Below are positions 9,218 to 17,709 of a stretch of DNA of 64,000 nt, piece by piece. The DNA is from Clostridia bacterium (lineage in GTDB: Bacteria; Bacillota; Clostridia; Christensenellales; CAG-917), in the NCBI GenBank assembly GCA_017553325.1, contig JAFZMH010000002.1, positions 1 through 64,000 of the forward strand, given 5' to 3'. The notes beneath the pieces were generated by a model that ran no database searches, had not been told where the DNA came from, and worked only from the letters and a program-made list of their open reading frames with translations. The stretch's first letter is position 1. The number at the start of each line of letters is the position of its first letter. The position numbers and the translations under genes were made by a program.

Positions 9218-10420
9218 ATGGCAAAGAACAAAGGCAACTTCCTCAAATCAATGAAGAACTTCAAGGTATCAAGATATACGAAAGTCACGGCGTTCATTCC
9301 GCTCGTGATACTCCTTGCCGCAATCATCGTCGTCGTCGCTCTCGGCACGACGGGCGCAGGCGGAGTCAGAAAGGGCAGTTATACCGACGCAGTCGGTATC
9401 GGTATCGACTTCGAAGGCGGTACTATCTTGACCGTCACTCTCGGCGAAGACGTCGAAAACGACTACGAGGGCAACGCCAGAAACATCATCGATACGATTG
9501 AAGGTTTTGGCGTGCAGGTCAGCAACTATCAAAAACAGACCGCAAACAACGCTGAACAGAACGCAATTCAGTTCAGATACAAAAACGTAGACACGGACGA
9601 CAACGCAATCAACGAGCGCAATACGAACATCAGAGAAGCGGTCAACGCACTCTATCCGGATCGCCCGAACAACGTCCGCTACGAGTCAATCGGCGCAACG
9701 GCTGCGAGCGACCTCCTCAACAAGGCGGGCATCGCACTTGCGGTTTCGGTTGCGCTTATCCTCGTCTACATCATCATAAGATTTACTCTTATGAGTGGCT
9801 TCGCCGCAATCATCGCGCTCTTGCACGACGTCGTGATTATGTTCTGCTTGACGGTTATCTGCAGAGTCCAAATCAACACGTCCTACGTTGCCGCAATGAT
9901 TACGATTATCGCCTATTCAATCAACAACACGATCATCATCTTCGACCGTTGCCGTGAATATCTCAAACCTCTCAAAGGTCAAAAGAACATCGACTACAAC
10001 GGAATCGGCGATATGGCTGTTCGCGACACGTTCACGCGTTCGGTATACACCACGCTCACCACTATGGTCACGGTCATATTCCTTGCGATTCTCGGCGGTG
10101 AAACGATAAGACAATTCTGCGTGCCGATCATTCTCGGTTTGGTCGCGGGCTTCTTCTCGTCAGTGTTTATCGCGTCTCCGCTTTGGGCGGCTATGAGCGC
10201 GTCGTTCGACAGAACGAAAGAGAAATACGCAAAGCGCAACGAAGTCACCTACGAGAAGGATGACGAGGGCGAAGAGCAAATCGTCGCCAAGTCCATAAAA
10301 GGTGGCGAGGTCGAAACCATTCGAGTCAAAAACTTGACGGCCCCAAGCCAAAGTAAACCAAAGAACAACGCGGTTTACAAGTATTCCAAGAAGAACACTC
10401 AGTTCAAAAAGAAAAAATAA
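9218..10420 (+). CDS. secF: Protein translocase subunit SecF
   Basis: A 400-residue partner of SecD. Helix 1 is at about 25-45. The GIDFEGGTILTV motif starts the extracytoplasmic segment, and five helices follow from about 165. The conserved loop reads YSINNTIIIFDRCREYL; the usual Asp (SLNDT) is Asn here. The C-terminal cytosolic tail (about 330-400) is long and very basic, ending in a Lys run. It is translated from the secD message with a GGAGG ribosome-binding site overlapping the secD end, and is followed by a hairpin terminator. Confidence 0.95.
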   Translation: MAKNKGNFLKSMKNFKVSRYTKVTAFIPLVILLAAIIVVVALGTTGAGGVRKGSYTDAVGIGIDFEGGTILTVTLGEDVENDYEGNARNIIDTIEGFGVQVSNYQKQTANNAEQNAIQFRYKNVDTDDNAINERNTNIREAVNALYPDRPNNVRYESIGATAASDLLNKAGIALAVSVALILVYIIIRFTLMSGFAAIIALLHDVVIMFCLTVICRVQINTSYVAAMITIIAYSINNTIIIFDRCREYLKPLKGQKNIDYNGIGDMAVRDTFTRSVYTTLTTMVTVIFLAILGGETIRQFCVPIILGLVAGFFSSVFIASPLWAAMSASFDRTKEKYAKRNEVTYEKDDEGEEQIVAKSIKGGEVETIRVKNLTAPSQSKPKNNAVYKYSKKNTQFKKKK

Positions 10421-10427
10421 TCAAGGC

Positions 10428-10456
10428 TTGCCCTCACAAAAGTGAGGGCAAAATTT
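10428..10456 (+). terminator. Terminator after secF, overlapping the recJ leader
   Basis: TTGCCCTCAC-AAAA-GTGAGGGCAA then AATTTT. The right arm holds GAGGG about 13 nt before the recJ ATG, the only ribosome-binding-like sequence there, so the hairpin may both terminate and mask recJ translation. Confidence 0.7.
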
Positions 10457-10461
10457 TAATA

Positions 10462-12750
10462 ATGAACTACGTCGTAAACGCAAACGCAAAATCGCTCACG
10501 CAAGAGCAGAGACAACTCGCCGGAAGACTGAAAATTTCCGACGGTTTTCTCGCGCTTTTATTGAGCCGCGGTTTTTGCGACGAGCATAGCATCGCCAAAT
10601 TTTTGCATCCTTCCATAAACGACTTCTCGTCTCCTTTCGATATCGATGGGATGAAGGCCGCGGCGGACAGGCTAAAAAAGGCGATAAGAGACAGAGAGCG
10701 CGTGCTCATCTACGGCGACTACGATTGCGACGGTATTTGCGCCATAGCAATCTTGATGCTCTACCTCAAAGACAAGGTCGACGCGTCCTACTTTATTCCG
10801 GACCGCAACAAGGACGGCTACGGCATATCCGTCGACGCATTGAAGGGCATTATCGCAAGAAAGCGTCCGGGTCTCGTCATAACCGTTGACTGCGGTATAA
10901 CCGCCATTCAGGAGGTCGAATATCTCAAATCGCAGGGGATAGACACCATCGTCACCGACCACCACGAACCGCAGGCGCAAATTCCCGACTGCATAGTGGT
11001 CGACCCGAAGGTGCAAAAGACGGGGTATTTCGATTTCTGCGGAGCGGGCGTCGCCCTCAAACTCGTCGAAGCGATGGCGGGCAGGGACGAAGCTACGAAA
11101 TATCTCGACATCTGCGCTATCGCTACGATTGCTGACGTCGTTCCTCTCACGAAGGACAACAGAATAATCGCCTATCACGGGCTCAAACAAATATCATCCA
11201 ACCCGCGAAAGGGCATAAAGATGATGCTCGGCGAGGACAAAGCGACCTCTCAAAACATAATGTTCCGCCTTGCTCCGCGTATGAACGCGGCGGGAAGACT
11301 CAACTCCGCGATGAAGGTCGTGAGCCTCTTCCTTGAAAACGACTACTTTATGCTCAAAACGCTTGCGGAGGAACTCTCTCGCGACAACGCTCGCCGTCAG
11401 GAACTCTGCGAAACCGCAGTCGCCGAAGCGAAAGAAATGTTGAGAGGCGTCGATTTCAACGAGACGAACATAATCGTCTTGAAAGGCGAAGATTGGGAAG
11501 CGGGAATACTCGGTATAGCGGCGGCGAGACTGGTCGACGAATTCAAGCGTCCAACCGTGCTTTTCGCAAGGAGCGGAGACGAACTCAAAGGCTCCGCAAG
11601 AAGCGTCCCGTCCGTCAACATATTTGAACTTTTCAGTAGTCTATCCGCCTATTTTACCGCTTTCGGCGGTCACGCACAGGCTGCGGGCGTGAGTATGACC
11701 GACGAAAGTTTCGAGGCTTTCAAAACCGCCGCAAACGAGGCGTTATCCAATTGTCCGAGCAGTGATTTTTGTCCGAATACCGAGTGCGATATGGCGCTTG
11801 ATTTGAACGGCGACGTGCTGAGTTTCGCAAAGGAACTCGAACTTTTGGAACCCACGGGCTACGGCAACCCGAAGCCGAATTTCCTCGTCAACGTCAAAAA
11901 TTTCAAATTTGACAAAATAGGGTTTTCAAATCACATGAAATGCTCGACGAAAGCCATGGACCTCATGGCGTTTTCAAAGTATTCTCACGTGCTTGCGCCC
12001 CGTATTTCAAACGCAGATTTCGAGATTTCGCTCGGACTTAACACTTTCCAAAACAACACGGTTGCGCAGGGTATCGTCCAGTCCCTCAAAATCAATTCCA
12101 TGACCGCTACCGACGACGAATGCAAGACGTACAACCTGCATCATCTCGATTTCGAGGGGAGTGTAAACCTTGAAAACGTCGACATAAAGTTCGTTGAAAA
12201 CCTGCTCGAAAAGCCGTTTGGGACTCTAGTCGTGTGCTTTGATTGGAGCGCGTACGAAACGCTTGCGAAGTCAAGTCAAAAGATAAAGAATTTACCCTTC
12301 GTTTTTGCGGATTCACCGCATTTGAACCCCGAAAACCAAGTTGTAGTCGCTCCGTCGAGCACGTTTGATTTCGGCTTCTATCAGCAGGTGATTTTGGTGG
12401 GACATCCGCTCACGGAAGGGTATGAAGCATACATTGCAAAGAGAGTAAAGACGTATGCGCTCGGCGACACGTCCGCGCGTACTCTCAAATTGCCGCAAAA
12501 CGTTTTGAGAACGGCGTACAGGCACGTCTACGACATCTCCGTCGCAAAGACGAGGATGCAGTCTATGGCAAAATTCTACGCGTACGTTTCTTCGAGAATG
12601 AATATAGGCGAGACGGAGTTTTTCGCCGCGATAAAAGTGTTTGAACAGCTCGGGCTCTTGAAAATCGGAGACAGGGGTATGATAGAGGTGTCGAGACGCA
12701 GCGTCGAACTCACCAATTCCGTCGCGTACAGAAACCTCTCGACGCAATAG
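10462..12750 (+). CDS. recJ: Single-stranded-DNA-specific exonuclease RecJ
   Basis: A 762-residue 5'-3' exonuclease of the DHH superfamily acting in recombination and repair. The DHH domain carries YGDYDCDG, VDCGIT and TDHHEPQ metal-binding motifs. DHHA1 carries GGHAQAAG, and an OB-fold follows. The C-terminal 200 residues form the extra domain seen in Bacillota RecJ. The ATG at 10462 lies only 11 nt after the secF terminator hairpin. No good ribosome-binding site is free of that hairpin. Confidence 0.95.
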   Translation: MNYVVNANAKSLTQEQRQLAGRLKISDGFLALLLSRGFCDEHSIAKFLHPSINDFSSPFDIDGMKAAADRLKKAIRDRERVLIYGDYDCDGICAIAILMLYLKDKVDASYFIPDRNKDGYGISVDALKGIIARKRPGLVITVDCGITAIQEVEYLKSQGIDTIVTDHHEPQAQIPDCIVVDPKVQKTGYFDFCGAGVALKLVEAMAGRDEATKYLDICAIATIADVVPLTKDNRIIAYHGLKQISSNPRKGIKMMLGEDKATSQNIMFRLAPRMNAAGRLNSAMKVVSLFLENDYFMLKTLAEELSRDNARRQELCETAVAEAKEMLRGVDFNETNIIVLKGEDWEAGILGIAAARLVDEFKRPTVLFARSGDELKGSARSVPSVNIFELFSSLSAYFTAFGGHAQAAGVSMTDESFEAFKTAANEALSNCPSSDFCPNTECDMALDLNGDVLSFAKELELLEPTGYGNPKPNFLVNVKNFKFDKIGFSNHMKCSTKAMDLMAFSKYSHVLAPRISNADFEISLGLNTFQNNTVAQGIVQSLKINSMTATDDECKTYNLHHLDFEGSVNLENVDIKFVENLLEKPFGTLVVCFDWSAYETLAKSSQKIKNLPFVFADSPHLNPENQVVVAPSSTFDFGFYQQVILVGHPLTEGYEAYIAKRVKTYALGDTSARTLKLPQNVLRTAYRHVYDISVAKTRMQSMAKFYAYVSSRMNIGETEFFAAIKVFEQLGLLKIGDRGMIEVSRRSVELTNSVAYRNLSTQ

Positions 12751-12783
12751 TTTTTGCCATTAAAACCGCATAATAATTATATA

Positions 12784-12808
12784 AAATTGCCTTGTGGCAA
12801 TTTTTTTT
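12784..12808 (+). terminator. Terminator after recJ
   Basis: AAATTGCC-TTGT-GGCAATTT followed by an eight-T run. Confidence 0.9.
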
Positions 12809-12840
12809 GACGTTTTGAGATTGTTTTTTAAAGTTTGCTC

Positions 12841-12869
12841 TTGAAAGTGGGCGTTAAATAAGTTATAAT
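12841..12869 (+). promoter_or_regulatory. Sigma-A promoter for rel
   Basis: TTGAAA, 17-bp spacer, TATAAT. The predicted start near 12876 leaves a 26-nt leader. Confidence 0.8.
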
Positions 12870-12901
12870 ACTTTATTATAGAAAGATACGCGGACGGTAA
12901 T

Positions 12902-15022
12902 ATGGCTGATTTGCTCGTAAAACTCAGAAAAACATACCCTGATAAGTATGCCGAAATCAAGAAGGCATACGATTTTGCCAAGGCCGCGCATCAAGGACAA
13001 AAGAGGAGTTCCGGCGATGACTATTTTATTCACCCCTGCGCGGTAGTGGAGATTTTGGCGGATTTCGGCTTTGACAGTTCGACGGTCATAGCCGCTTTTT
13101 TGCACGACGTTTTGGAAGACACGGACGTCACGGACGAGCAACTTCAAGCCGAATTCGGCATGGAAATTTTCTCTCTCGTCGAGGGCGTCACCAAACTTGA
13201 CAAACTTCAGTTTGTCAACAGGGAAGAGGCGCAGGCGGAAAACTTCCGCAAGATTTTCGTCGCCATGGCAAAGGACTTGCGCGTCATAATCATCAAACTC
13301 GCGGACCGTCTTCACAATATGCGCTCCTTGCAGTTTTTGGATCCCGACAGGCAGAGACGTATCGCTCAAGAGACGCTTGACATCTACGCTCCGCTCGCGG
13401 GCAGGCTCGGTATCTCCTTCTTCAAGTGCGAACTCGAAGACCTTGCGATGAAATATCTGCTCCCCGACGAGTATCACTATATTTCGGAGAGCGTCTCCAA
13501 AAAGCGCGTGGAAAGACAGGGTTTTCTCGACACGATTTGCGACCAAATTCGCCTGAAACTCAAAGAGATGGGCATAAAAGGCGAGGTAAACGGCAGACCG
13601 AAGCACTTTTATTCCGTCTATAAGAAGATGCACAAACTGCACATCGACATAGACCAAATCTATGATTTGCTTGCGGTGCGCATCATCGTCGATTCCGTCA
13701 AAGACTGCTACACTATGCTCGGCGAGATTCACACTATGTGGAAGCCAATGCCGGGCAGGTTCAAAGACTATATCGCGATGCCCAAGGCGAACAACTATCA
13801 GTCGCTTCACACGACTGTCGTCACTCCGTTCGGCGAAACGTTCGAGATACAAATTCGCACCTTCGAAATGCACAAGATTGCCGAATACGGTATCGCCGCG
13901 CACTGGAAATATAAAGAGGGCACGACGGGCAACGACAGCGAACTCGACGTCAAGGTCAAGTGGCTGAGAGAGGTTATGGACGCCCAAAAGGACATCGACG
14001 GCGCGAAGGAGTTTATGGACGCCGTCAAAATCAACGTCTTCGAAGACGAAGTCTTCGTGTTTACTCCGAAGGGGGACGTTTACGACTTGCCGATTGATTC
14101 CACCCCCGTCGACCTTGCCTACAAAATTCACTCCGCAATAGGCAATAAGTGCGTAGGGGCAAAGGTCAACAAAAAGATTGTTCCGCTCTCGACAAAACTT
14201 GTGACGGGCGATATCGTCGAGATATTGACGTCCAACTCCTCGAAAGGTCCGAGCCTCGACTGGCTGAAATTCGTGCGAACCGCTTCCGCTCGTTCAAAGA
14301 TCAGGGCGTATTTCAAGAAGGAAAACAAAGAGGAGAACATACAGCGCGGCAAGGAAATGCTCGAGCGCGAGGCTCGTCGTCGCGGCTACGATTTGGACGA
14401 GGTTTTCACCTCGGAAGTCATAGACGGACTTTTAAAACGACACGCAATGGCGAGCGAAAACGACTTGTACGCCGCCGTCGGTTTTGGCGGACTTACGACG
14501 TCGCAAGTCCTCACGAAACTGCTCGAAAGTTTCAAAAAAGAGGTTCAACCTCCCGCGCCGTCGCCGACGGCGCCGAGAAAGCGCTCTAAGAGCGGTGTTC
14601 TCATCAACGGCAACGCCAACTTTACGGTGCATTTTTCACAGTGCTGTTCGCCCGTTCCGGGTGATAGCATTATCGGTTATATATCCAGGGGGAGAGGAGT
14701 TTCCATTCACCGCATAGATTGCCCCAACGTCAAGGGTATGGAGGACGAGCGTTTGATTCCCGCAAGTTGGGACACGAACGGCGACGAAAGCTACAATGCC
14801 ACAATGGTGCTCACAACCGAGAACAAGGGCGGACTGCTTGCGACTATCACCGCGGTCATCTCCAACGCGAAACTTCAAATCGTCGGCGTAAACGCGCGTC
14901 TTGATGAAAAGACGCACACTGCGGAGATGACGATTGTGGTCGAAATCAAGCGCGCGAGCGACCTTGAAGATCTCGTCACCAAACTGAGAAATATAGAAGG
15001 AGTTATTTCCGTCCACAGATAA
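12902..15022 (+). CDS. rel: Bifunctional (p)ppGpp synthetase/hydrolase Rel
   Basis: A 706-residue stringent-response enzyme. The HD hydrolase domain (about 25-180) has the intact FLHDVLEDT motif (His68-Asp69). The synthetase domain (about 220-350) has GRPKHFYSVYKKM and the EIQIRT strand. TGS follows (about 385-445), and a C-terminal ACT domain (about 632-706) contains TAVISNAKLQIVGVNAR. It makes and degrades (p)ppGpp in response to amino-acid starvation at the ribosome. It directly follows recJ (apt is absent between them, unlike Bacillus). It overlaps the next start by one base. Confidence 0.96.
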   Translation: MADLLVKLRKTYPDKYAEIKKAYDFAKAAHQGQKRSSGDDYFIHPCAVVEILADFGFDSSTVIAAFLHDVLEDTDVTDEQLQAEFGMEIFSLVEGVTKLDKLQFVNREEAQAENFRKIFVAMAKDLRVIIIKLADRLHNMRSLQFLDPDRQRRIAQETLDIYAPLAGRLGISFFKCELEDLAMKYLLPDEYHYISESVSKKRVERQGFLDTICDQIRLKLKEMGIKGEVNGRPKHFYSVYKKMHKLHIDIDQIYDLLAVRIIVDSVKDCYTMLGEIHTMWKPMPGRFKDYIAMPKANNYQSLHTTVVTPFGETFEIQIRTFEMHKIAEYGIAAHWKYKEGTTGNDSELDVKVKWLREVMDAQKDIDGAKEFMDAVKINVFEDEVFVFTPKGDVYDLPIDSTPVDLAYKIHSAIGNKCVGAKVNKKIVPLSTKLVTGDIVEILTSNSSKGPSLDWLKFVRTASARSKIRAYFKKENKEENIQRGKEMLEREARRRGYDLDEVFTSEVIDGLLKRHAMASENDLYAAVGFGGLTTSQVLTKLLESFKKEVQPPAPSPTAPRKRSKSGVLINGNANFTVHFSQCCSPVPGDSIIGYISRGRGVSIHRIDCPNVKGMEDERLIPASWDTNGDESYNATMVLTTENKGGLLATITAVISNAKLQIVGVNARLDEKTHTAEMTIVVEIKRASDLEDLVTKLRNIEGVISVHR

Positions 15023-15687
15023 TGAACCTTTTTCATCTTTACACATCGCCACTTGAAACCAACACCTACGTCGTGGAAAACAAGCGCAGGTGTTTCGTCG
15101 TGGACCCGGGAGGGAACGCGGACGCGATTTGGGAGCTCATAGAGGAGCGCAAGGACAAACTTGACGCAATCATATTGACGCACGGACACTTCGACCATAT
15201 CGGTGGCGTGGCGGAACTCAAACGCATGGGCACGAGAAAGGAAAACGGCGAGATTGTCGAACCCAAGATTATCATTCACAACCTCGACGCGGACAAGACG
15301 CGCGACAGCAAGAAAAACCTTTCGATAGTTATGGGTGAAATCGTTGAAAAGTTCACGCCGGATATACTCGTAAACGGCGGTGAAACTCTCAAAATCATCG
15401 GTTTAGACGTACGGTTTATACACACTCCCGGGCATTCGAAGGGCGGCATGTGTATGATGGTCGAAAACAAGATTTTCGTCGGCGACACAATCTTCTTTAT
15501 GTCGTACGGCAGGACAGACCTTTACGACAGCGACTACGACGAACTCAAAAACTCCATAGTCAACAAACTGTTCACGCTGGAGGGCAATTATACTTTGCTT
15601 CCGGGGCACGGCGACCCGACCACGCTCGCATTCGAGAGGATGAACAACCCGATTATCGAGGAAAACGCCTACGTGCCGGTGGAGTGA
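15022..15687 (+). CDS. MBL-fold metallo-hydrolase (glyoxalase II-like)
   Basis: A 221-residue metallo-beta-lactamase-fold hydrolase. The motif THGHFDHIGG supplies His54, His56, Asp58 and His59. Further ligands are His in HTPGHSKGG and Asp in VGDTIFF, and the last His is in LLPGHGDPTT. Members of this rel-linked clade resemble hydroxyacylglutathione hydrolases, but the substrate in glutathione-poor Clostridia is not known. The start ATG overlaps the rel stop (TAATG), so translation is coupled. hemZ follows, the common Clostridia order. Confidence 0.9.
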   Translation: MNLFHLYTSPLETNTYVVENKRRCFVVDPGGNADAIWELIEERKDKLDAIILTHGHFDHIGGVAELKRMGTRKENGEIVEPKIIIHNLDADKTRDSKKNLSIVMGEIVEKFTPDILVNGGETLKIIGLDVRFIHTPGHSKGGMCMMVENKIFVGDTIFFMSYGRTDLYDSDYDELKNSIVNKLFTLEGNYTLLPGHGDPTTLAFERMNNPIIEENAYVPVE

Positions 15688-15709
15688 ACGAGGATTGAGG
15701 GGGGAACGT

Positions 15710-17188
15710 ATGATAAACTTTTGCATCTCAAACGACGAGTATCAAAACGACCTTATGGAACTTATTCGCCTGTTCGAAGCGAGAATGGACGAAGATTTGA
15801 CCATAAACGTCGAGTATGCAAATCTCGGCAACGCCTTCAAGGTGGAGATTACGTCTCCCAAGTTTGAAAATTTCAAAAAAAGCTACGTTTTTCCCTTCAA
15901 AGCGGACGACGATTTGGAGAAAAAGCGCATCGAAAAAAGATATCTCAAAATCGCCACATACAGAACCGTGAGTTTTCTTGCCGGCGTCAATCTTCCTTAT
16001 GGTTGTCTCACGGGTATTCGCCCCACGAAGCTCTATCAAGAAATTCAAAAAAACCCACTTAGATATTCGAAATCCGCAAGAGAAACTTTTATCGCCGATT
16101 ACAGCGTGTCCGAAGCGAAAGTGGGGCTTATCGAGCACGTGGTAAACACTCAAAAACCCATTCGCAACAAGCGCGTCAGAGCCTGCGACGTGTTCGTATT
16201 TATACCGTTTTGCCCGACGAGGTGCGCCTATTGCTCGTTTATCTCGCTTCCTTTAGACAGACAGAAAAAACTCGTCGAACCGTATGTGGATTGCTTGATA
16301 AGAGAACTCAAACAGACGCAAAAATTCGTCGCGGACAAAAAAATCAAGATAAGAAGCGTCTACGTCGGGGGAGGAACGCCCACGAGTATCGGCGCGGAAC
16401 TCTTGGACAAGGTGCTTTCGAATTGTCATTTCGACTGCAAGGAGTTTACGGTTGAGGCGGGACGTCCCGATACTATAAACGAGGAAATCGTCGGCGTGCT
16501 TGAAAAGCACGGAGTGACGAGAGTGTCCGTCAACCCGCAGACATTCAACGAGAAAACGTTAAAACTCATCGGCAGAAGTCATACGACGGGGGACGTTTAC
16601 ACCGCGTATTCGCTTGTCAAAGACAAGTTTATCGTCAATATGGATTTGATTGCGATGCTCCCGGGCGAGACGTTTGAGGACTTCAAGCGCTCGGTGGACA
16701 TTGCAGTCGCTTTGAAACCTCAAAACATCACCGTCCACACGCTGTATTTGAAGAAAGGCTCCGCCTTAAAACTTGAAAACTACGACAATACGGACTATGA
16801 AACCGCCTCTCAAATGGTGGACTACGCCTATCAAAAGCTCACGAGCGAAGGCTACAATCCTTACTATATGTATCGTCAAAAATACACCTCGGGCAGCCTT
16901 GAAAACGTGGGCTACGCCAAGCCGAAGACGGAGTGTATCTACAACGTGGATATTATGGAGGAGGACACGTCCATAATCGCAAACGGCGCGGCGGCAATCT
17001 CCAAAAAGTGGATAAAGCGCAAGAATTTGATCGAGCGCCAAGCCAACTACAAAGAACCGCTCGAATACGTCAAGAATATTGATTTGATGTTGGAACGTCA
17101 GCACGAATTTTGGAACCCGACGTCATCTCGTAAGCGTGTTGTAGATGCCGAATCTGCCGACTCAATATCATTAAAGTTAGACGACTAA
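15710..17188 (+). CDS. hemZ: HemZ-type radical SAM protein, putative coproporphyrinogen III dehydrogenase
   Basis: A 492-residue radical SAM enzyme. The 4Fe-4S motif is CPTRCAYC (Cys168, 172, 175), with GGGTP downstream. The N-terminal 150 residues match the HemZ-specific extension. It is linked to oxygen-independent decarboxylation of coproporphyrinogen III, although the HemW/HemZ group includes heme chaperones and activity must be inferred. ATG 15710 is preferred over an in-frame TTG at 15695 because GAGGGGGGAA lies between them at the right distance. It is last in the rel operon. Confidence 0.9.
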   Translation: MINFCISNDEYQNDLMELIRLFEARMDEDLTINVEYANLGNAFKVEITSPKFENFKKSYVFPFKADDDLEKKRIEKRYLKIATYRTVSFLAGVNLPYGCLTGIRPTKLYQEIQKNPLRYSKSARETFIADYSVSEAKVGLIEHVVNTQKPIRNKRVRACDVFVFIPFCPTRCAYCSFISLPLDRQKKLVEPYVDCLIRELKQTQKFVADKKIKIRSVYVGGGTPTSIGAELLDKVLSNCHFDCKEFTVEAGRPDTINEEIVGVLEKHGVTRVSVNPQTFNEKTLKLIGRSHTTGDVYTAYSLVKDKFIVNMDLIAMLPGETFEDFKRSVDIAVALKPQNITVHTLYLKKGSALKLENYDNTDYETASQMVDYAYQKLTSEGYNPYYMYRQKYTSGSLENVGYAKPKTECIYNVDIMEEDTSIIANGAAAISKKWIKRKNLIERQANYKEPLEYVKNIDLMLERQHEFWNPTSSRKRVVDAESADSISLKLDD

Positions 17189-17230
17189 TAAAATATATTT
17201 GTATTTGTTCAAAATTTCTTTTGAATTTAG

Positions 17231-17259
17231 TTTACTTTATTTTTTGTTTATGCTAATAT
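17231..17259 (+). promoter_or_regulatory. Extended -10 promoter and long leader for rpsO
   Basis: TTTACT, 17-bp spacer, TGC-TAATAT. The leader (about 17266-17349, 84 nt) contains the imperfectly paired GAGGTTT/AAACTCC and GGAC/GTCC segments, a reasonable place for S15 autoregulation. That role is inferred from the known feedback control of rpsO in other bacteria. Confidence 0.65.
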
Positions 17260-17349
17260 CTTTAAGGTACTTTCGACGAGGTTTGGACAAAACTCCGAGT
17301 CCTTACTTGGTTGGAAGCGAATTATTTATCCACAGAAGGAGGCAAAAAA

Positions 17350-17613
17350 ATGGATAAGGAAGCAAAACAAGCAATCATCGCACAGTATGCACGTAAAGAG
17401 GGCGACACAGGTTCACCGGAAGTTCAAATCGCGCTTCTCACAGCACGTATCACGGAGCTCACGGAGCACCTCAAAAATCACCCGAAGGATCACCACAGCC
17501 GCAGAGGCTTGCTCATGATGGTCGGTCAAAGAAGAAACCTTCTCAACTACCTCTCCAGCATGGACATTGAGCGTTATCGTGCAATCGTCAAATCACTTGG
17601 TTTGAGAAAGTAA
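17350..17613 (+). CDS. rpsO: 30S ribosomal protein S15
   Basis: An 87-residue primary 16S rRNA-binding protein of the small-subunit platform. The sequence matches S15 throughout, with [37 protein letters not shown] and the C-terminal [12 protein letters not shown]. The start at 17350 follows AGGAGG at 17337; an upstream in-frame ATG lacks a ribosome-binding site. It precedes pnp, the classic order, with a terminator between them. Confidence 0.98.
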   Translation: MDKEAKQAIIAQYARKEGDTGSPEVQIALLTARITELTEHLKNHPKDHHSRRGLLMMVGQRRNLLNYLSSMDIERYRAIVKSLGLRK

Positions 17614-17620
17614 AAAATGG

Positions 17621-17647
17621 TGGGTGCTTTTGGCACCCATTTTTTTT
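17621..17647 (+). terminator. Terminator after rpsO
   Basis: TGGGTGC-loop-GCACCCA followed by a run of eight T. Readthrough may feed pnp, as no strong promoter is visible before that gene. Confidence 0.88.
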
Positions 17648-17679
17648 GGGAATAATCGACGCACAGTCGAAAATATATA

Positions 17680-17697
17680 GGGGATGACGGAATCCCC
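17680..17697 (+). promoter_or_regulatory. Hairpin just upstream of pnp
   Basis: GGGGAT-GACGGA-ATCCCC lies immediately before the AGAGGAG ribosome-binding site of pnp. In E. coli a leader hairpin before pnp is the target of RNase III and PNPase autoregulation. A similar role here is only suggested by position. Confidence 0.45.
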
Positions 17698-17709
17698 AGA
17701 GGAGTATTT

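Noticed and set aside
12863..14131. Long open frame (422 codons) on the - strand across rel
   Set aside because: It mirrors the codon pattern of rel. It has no ribosome-binding site or recognisable domain, and rel is a certain gene.
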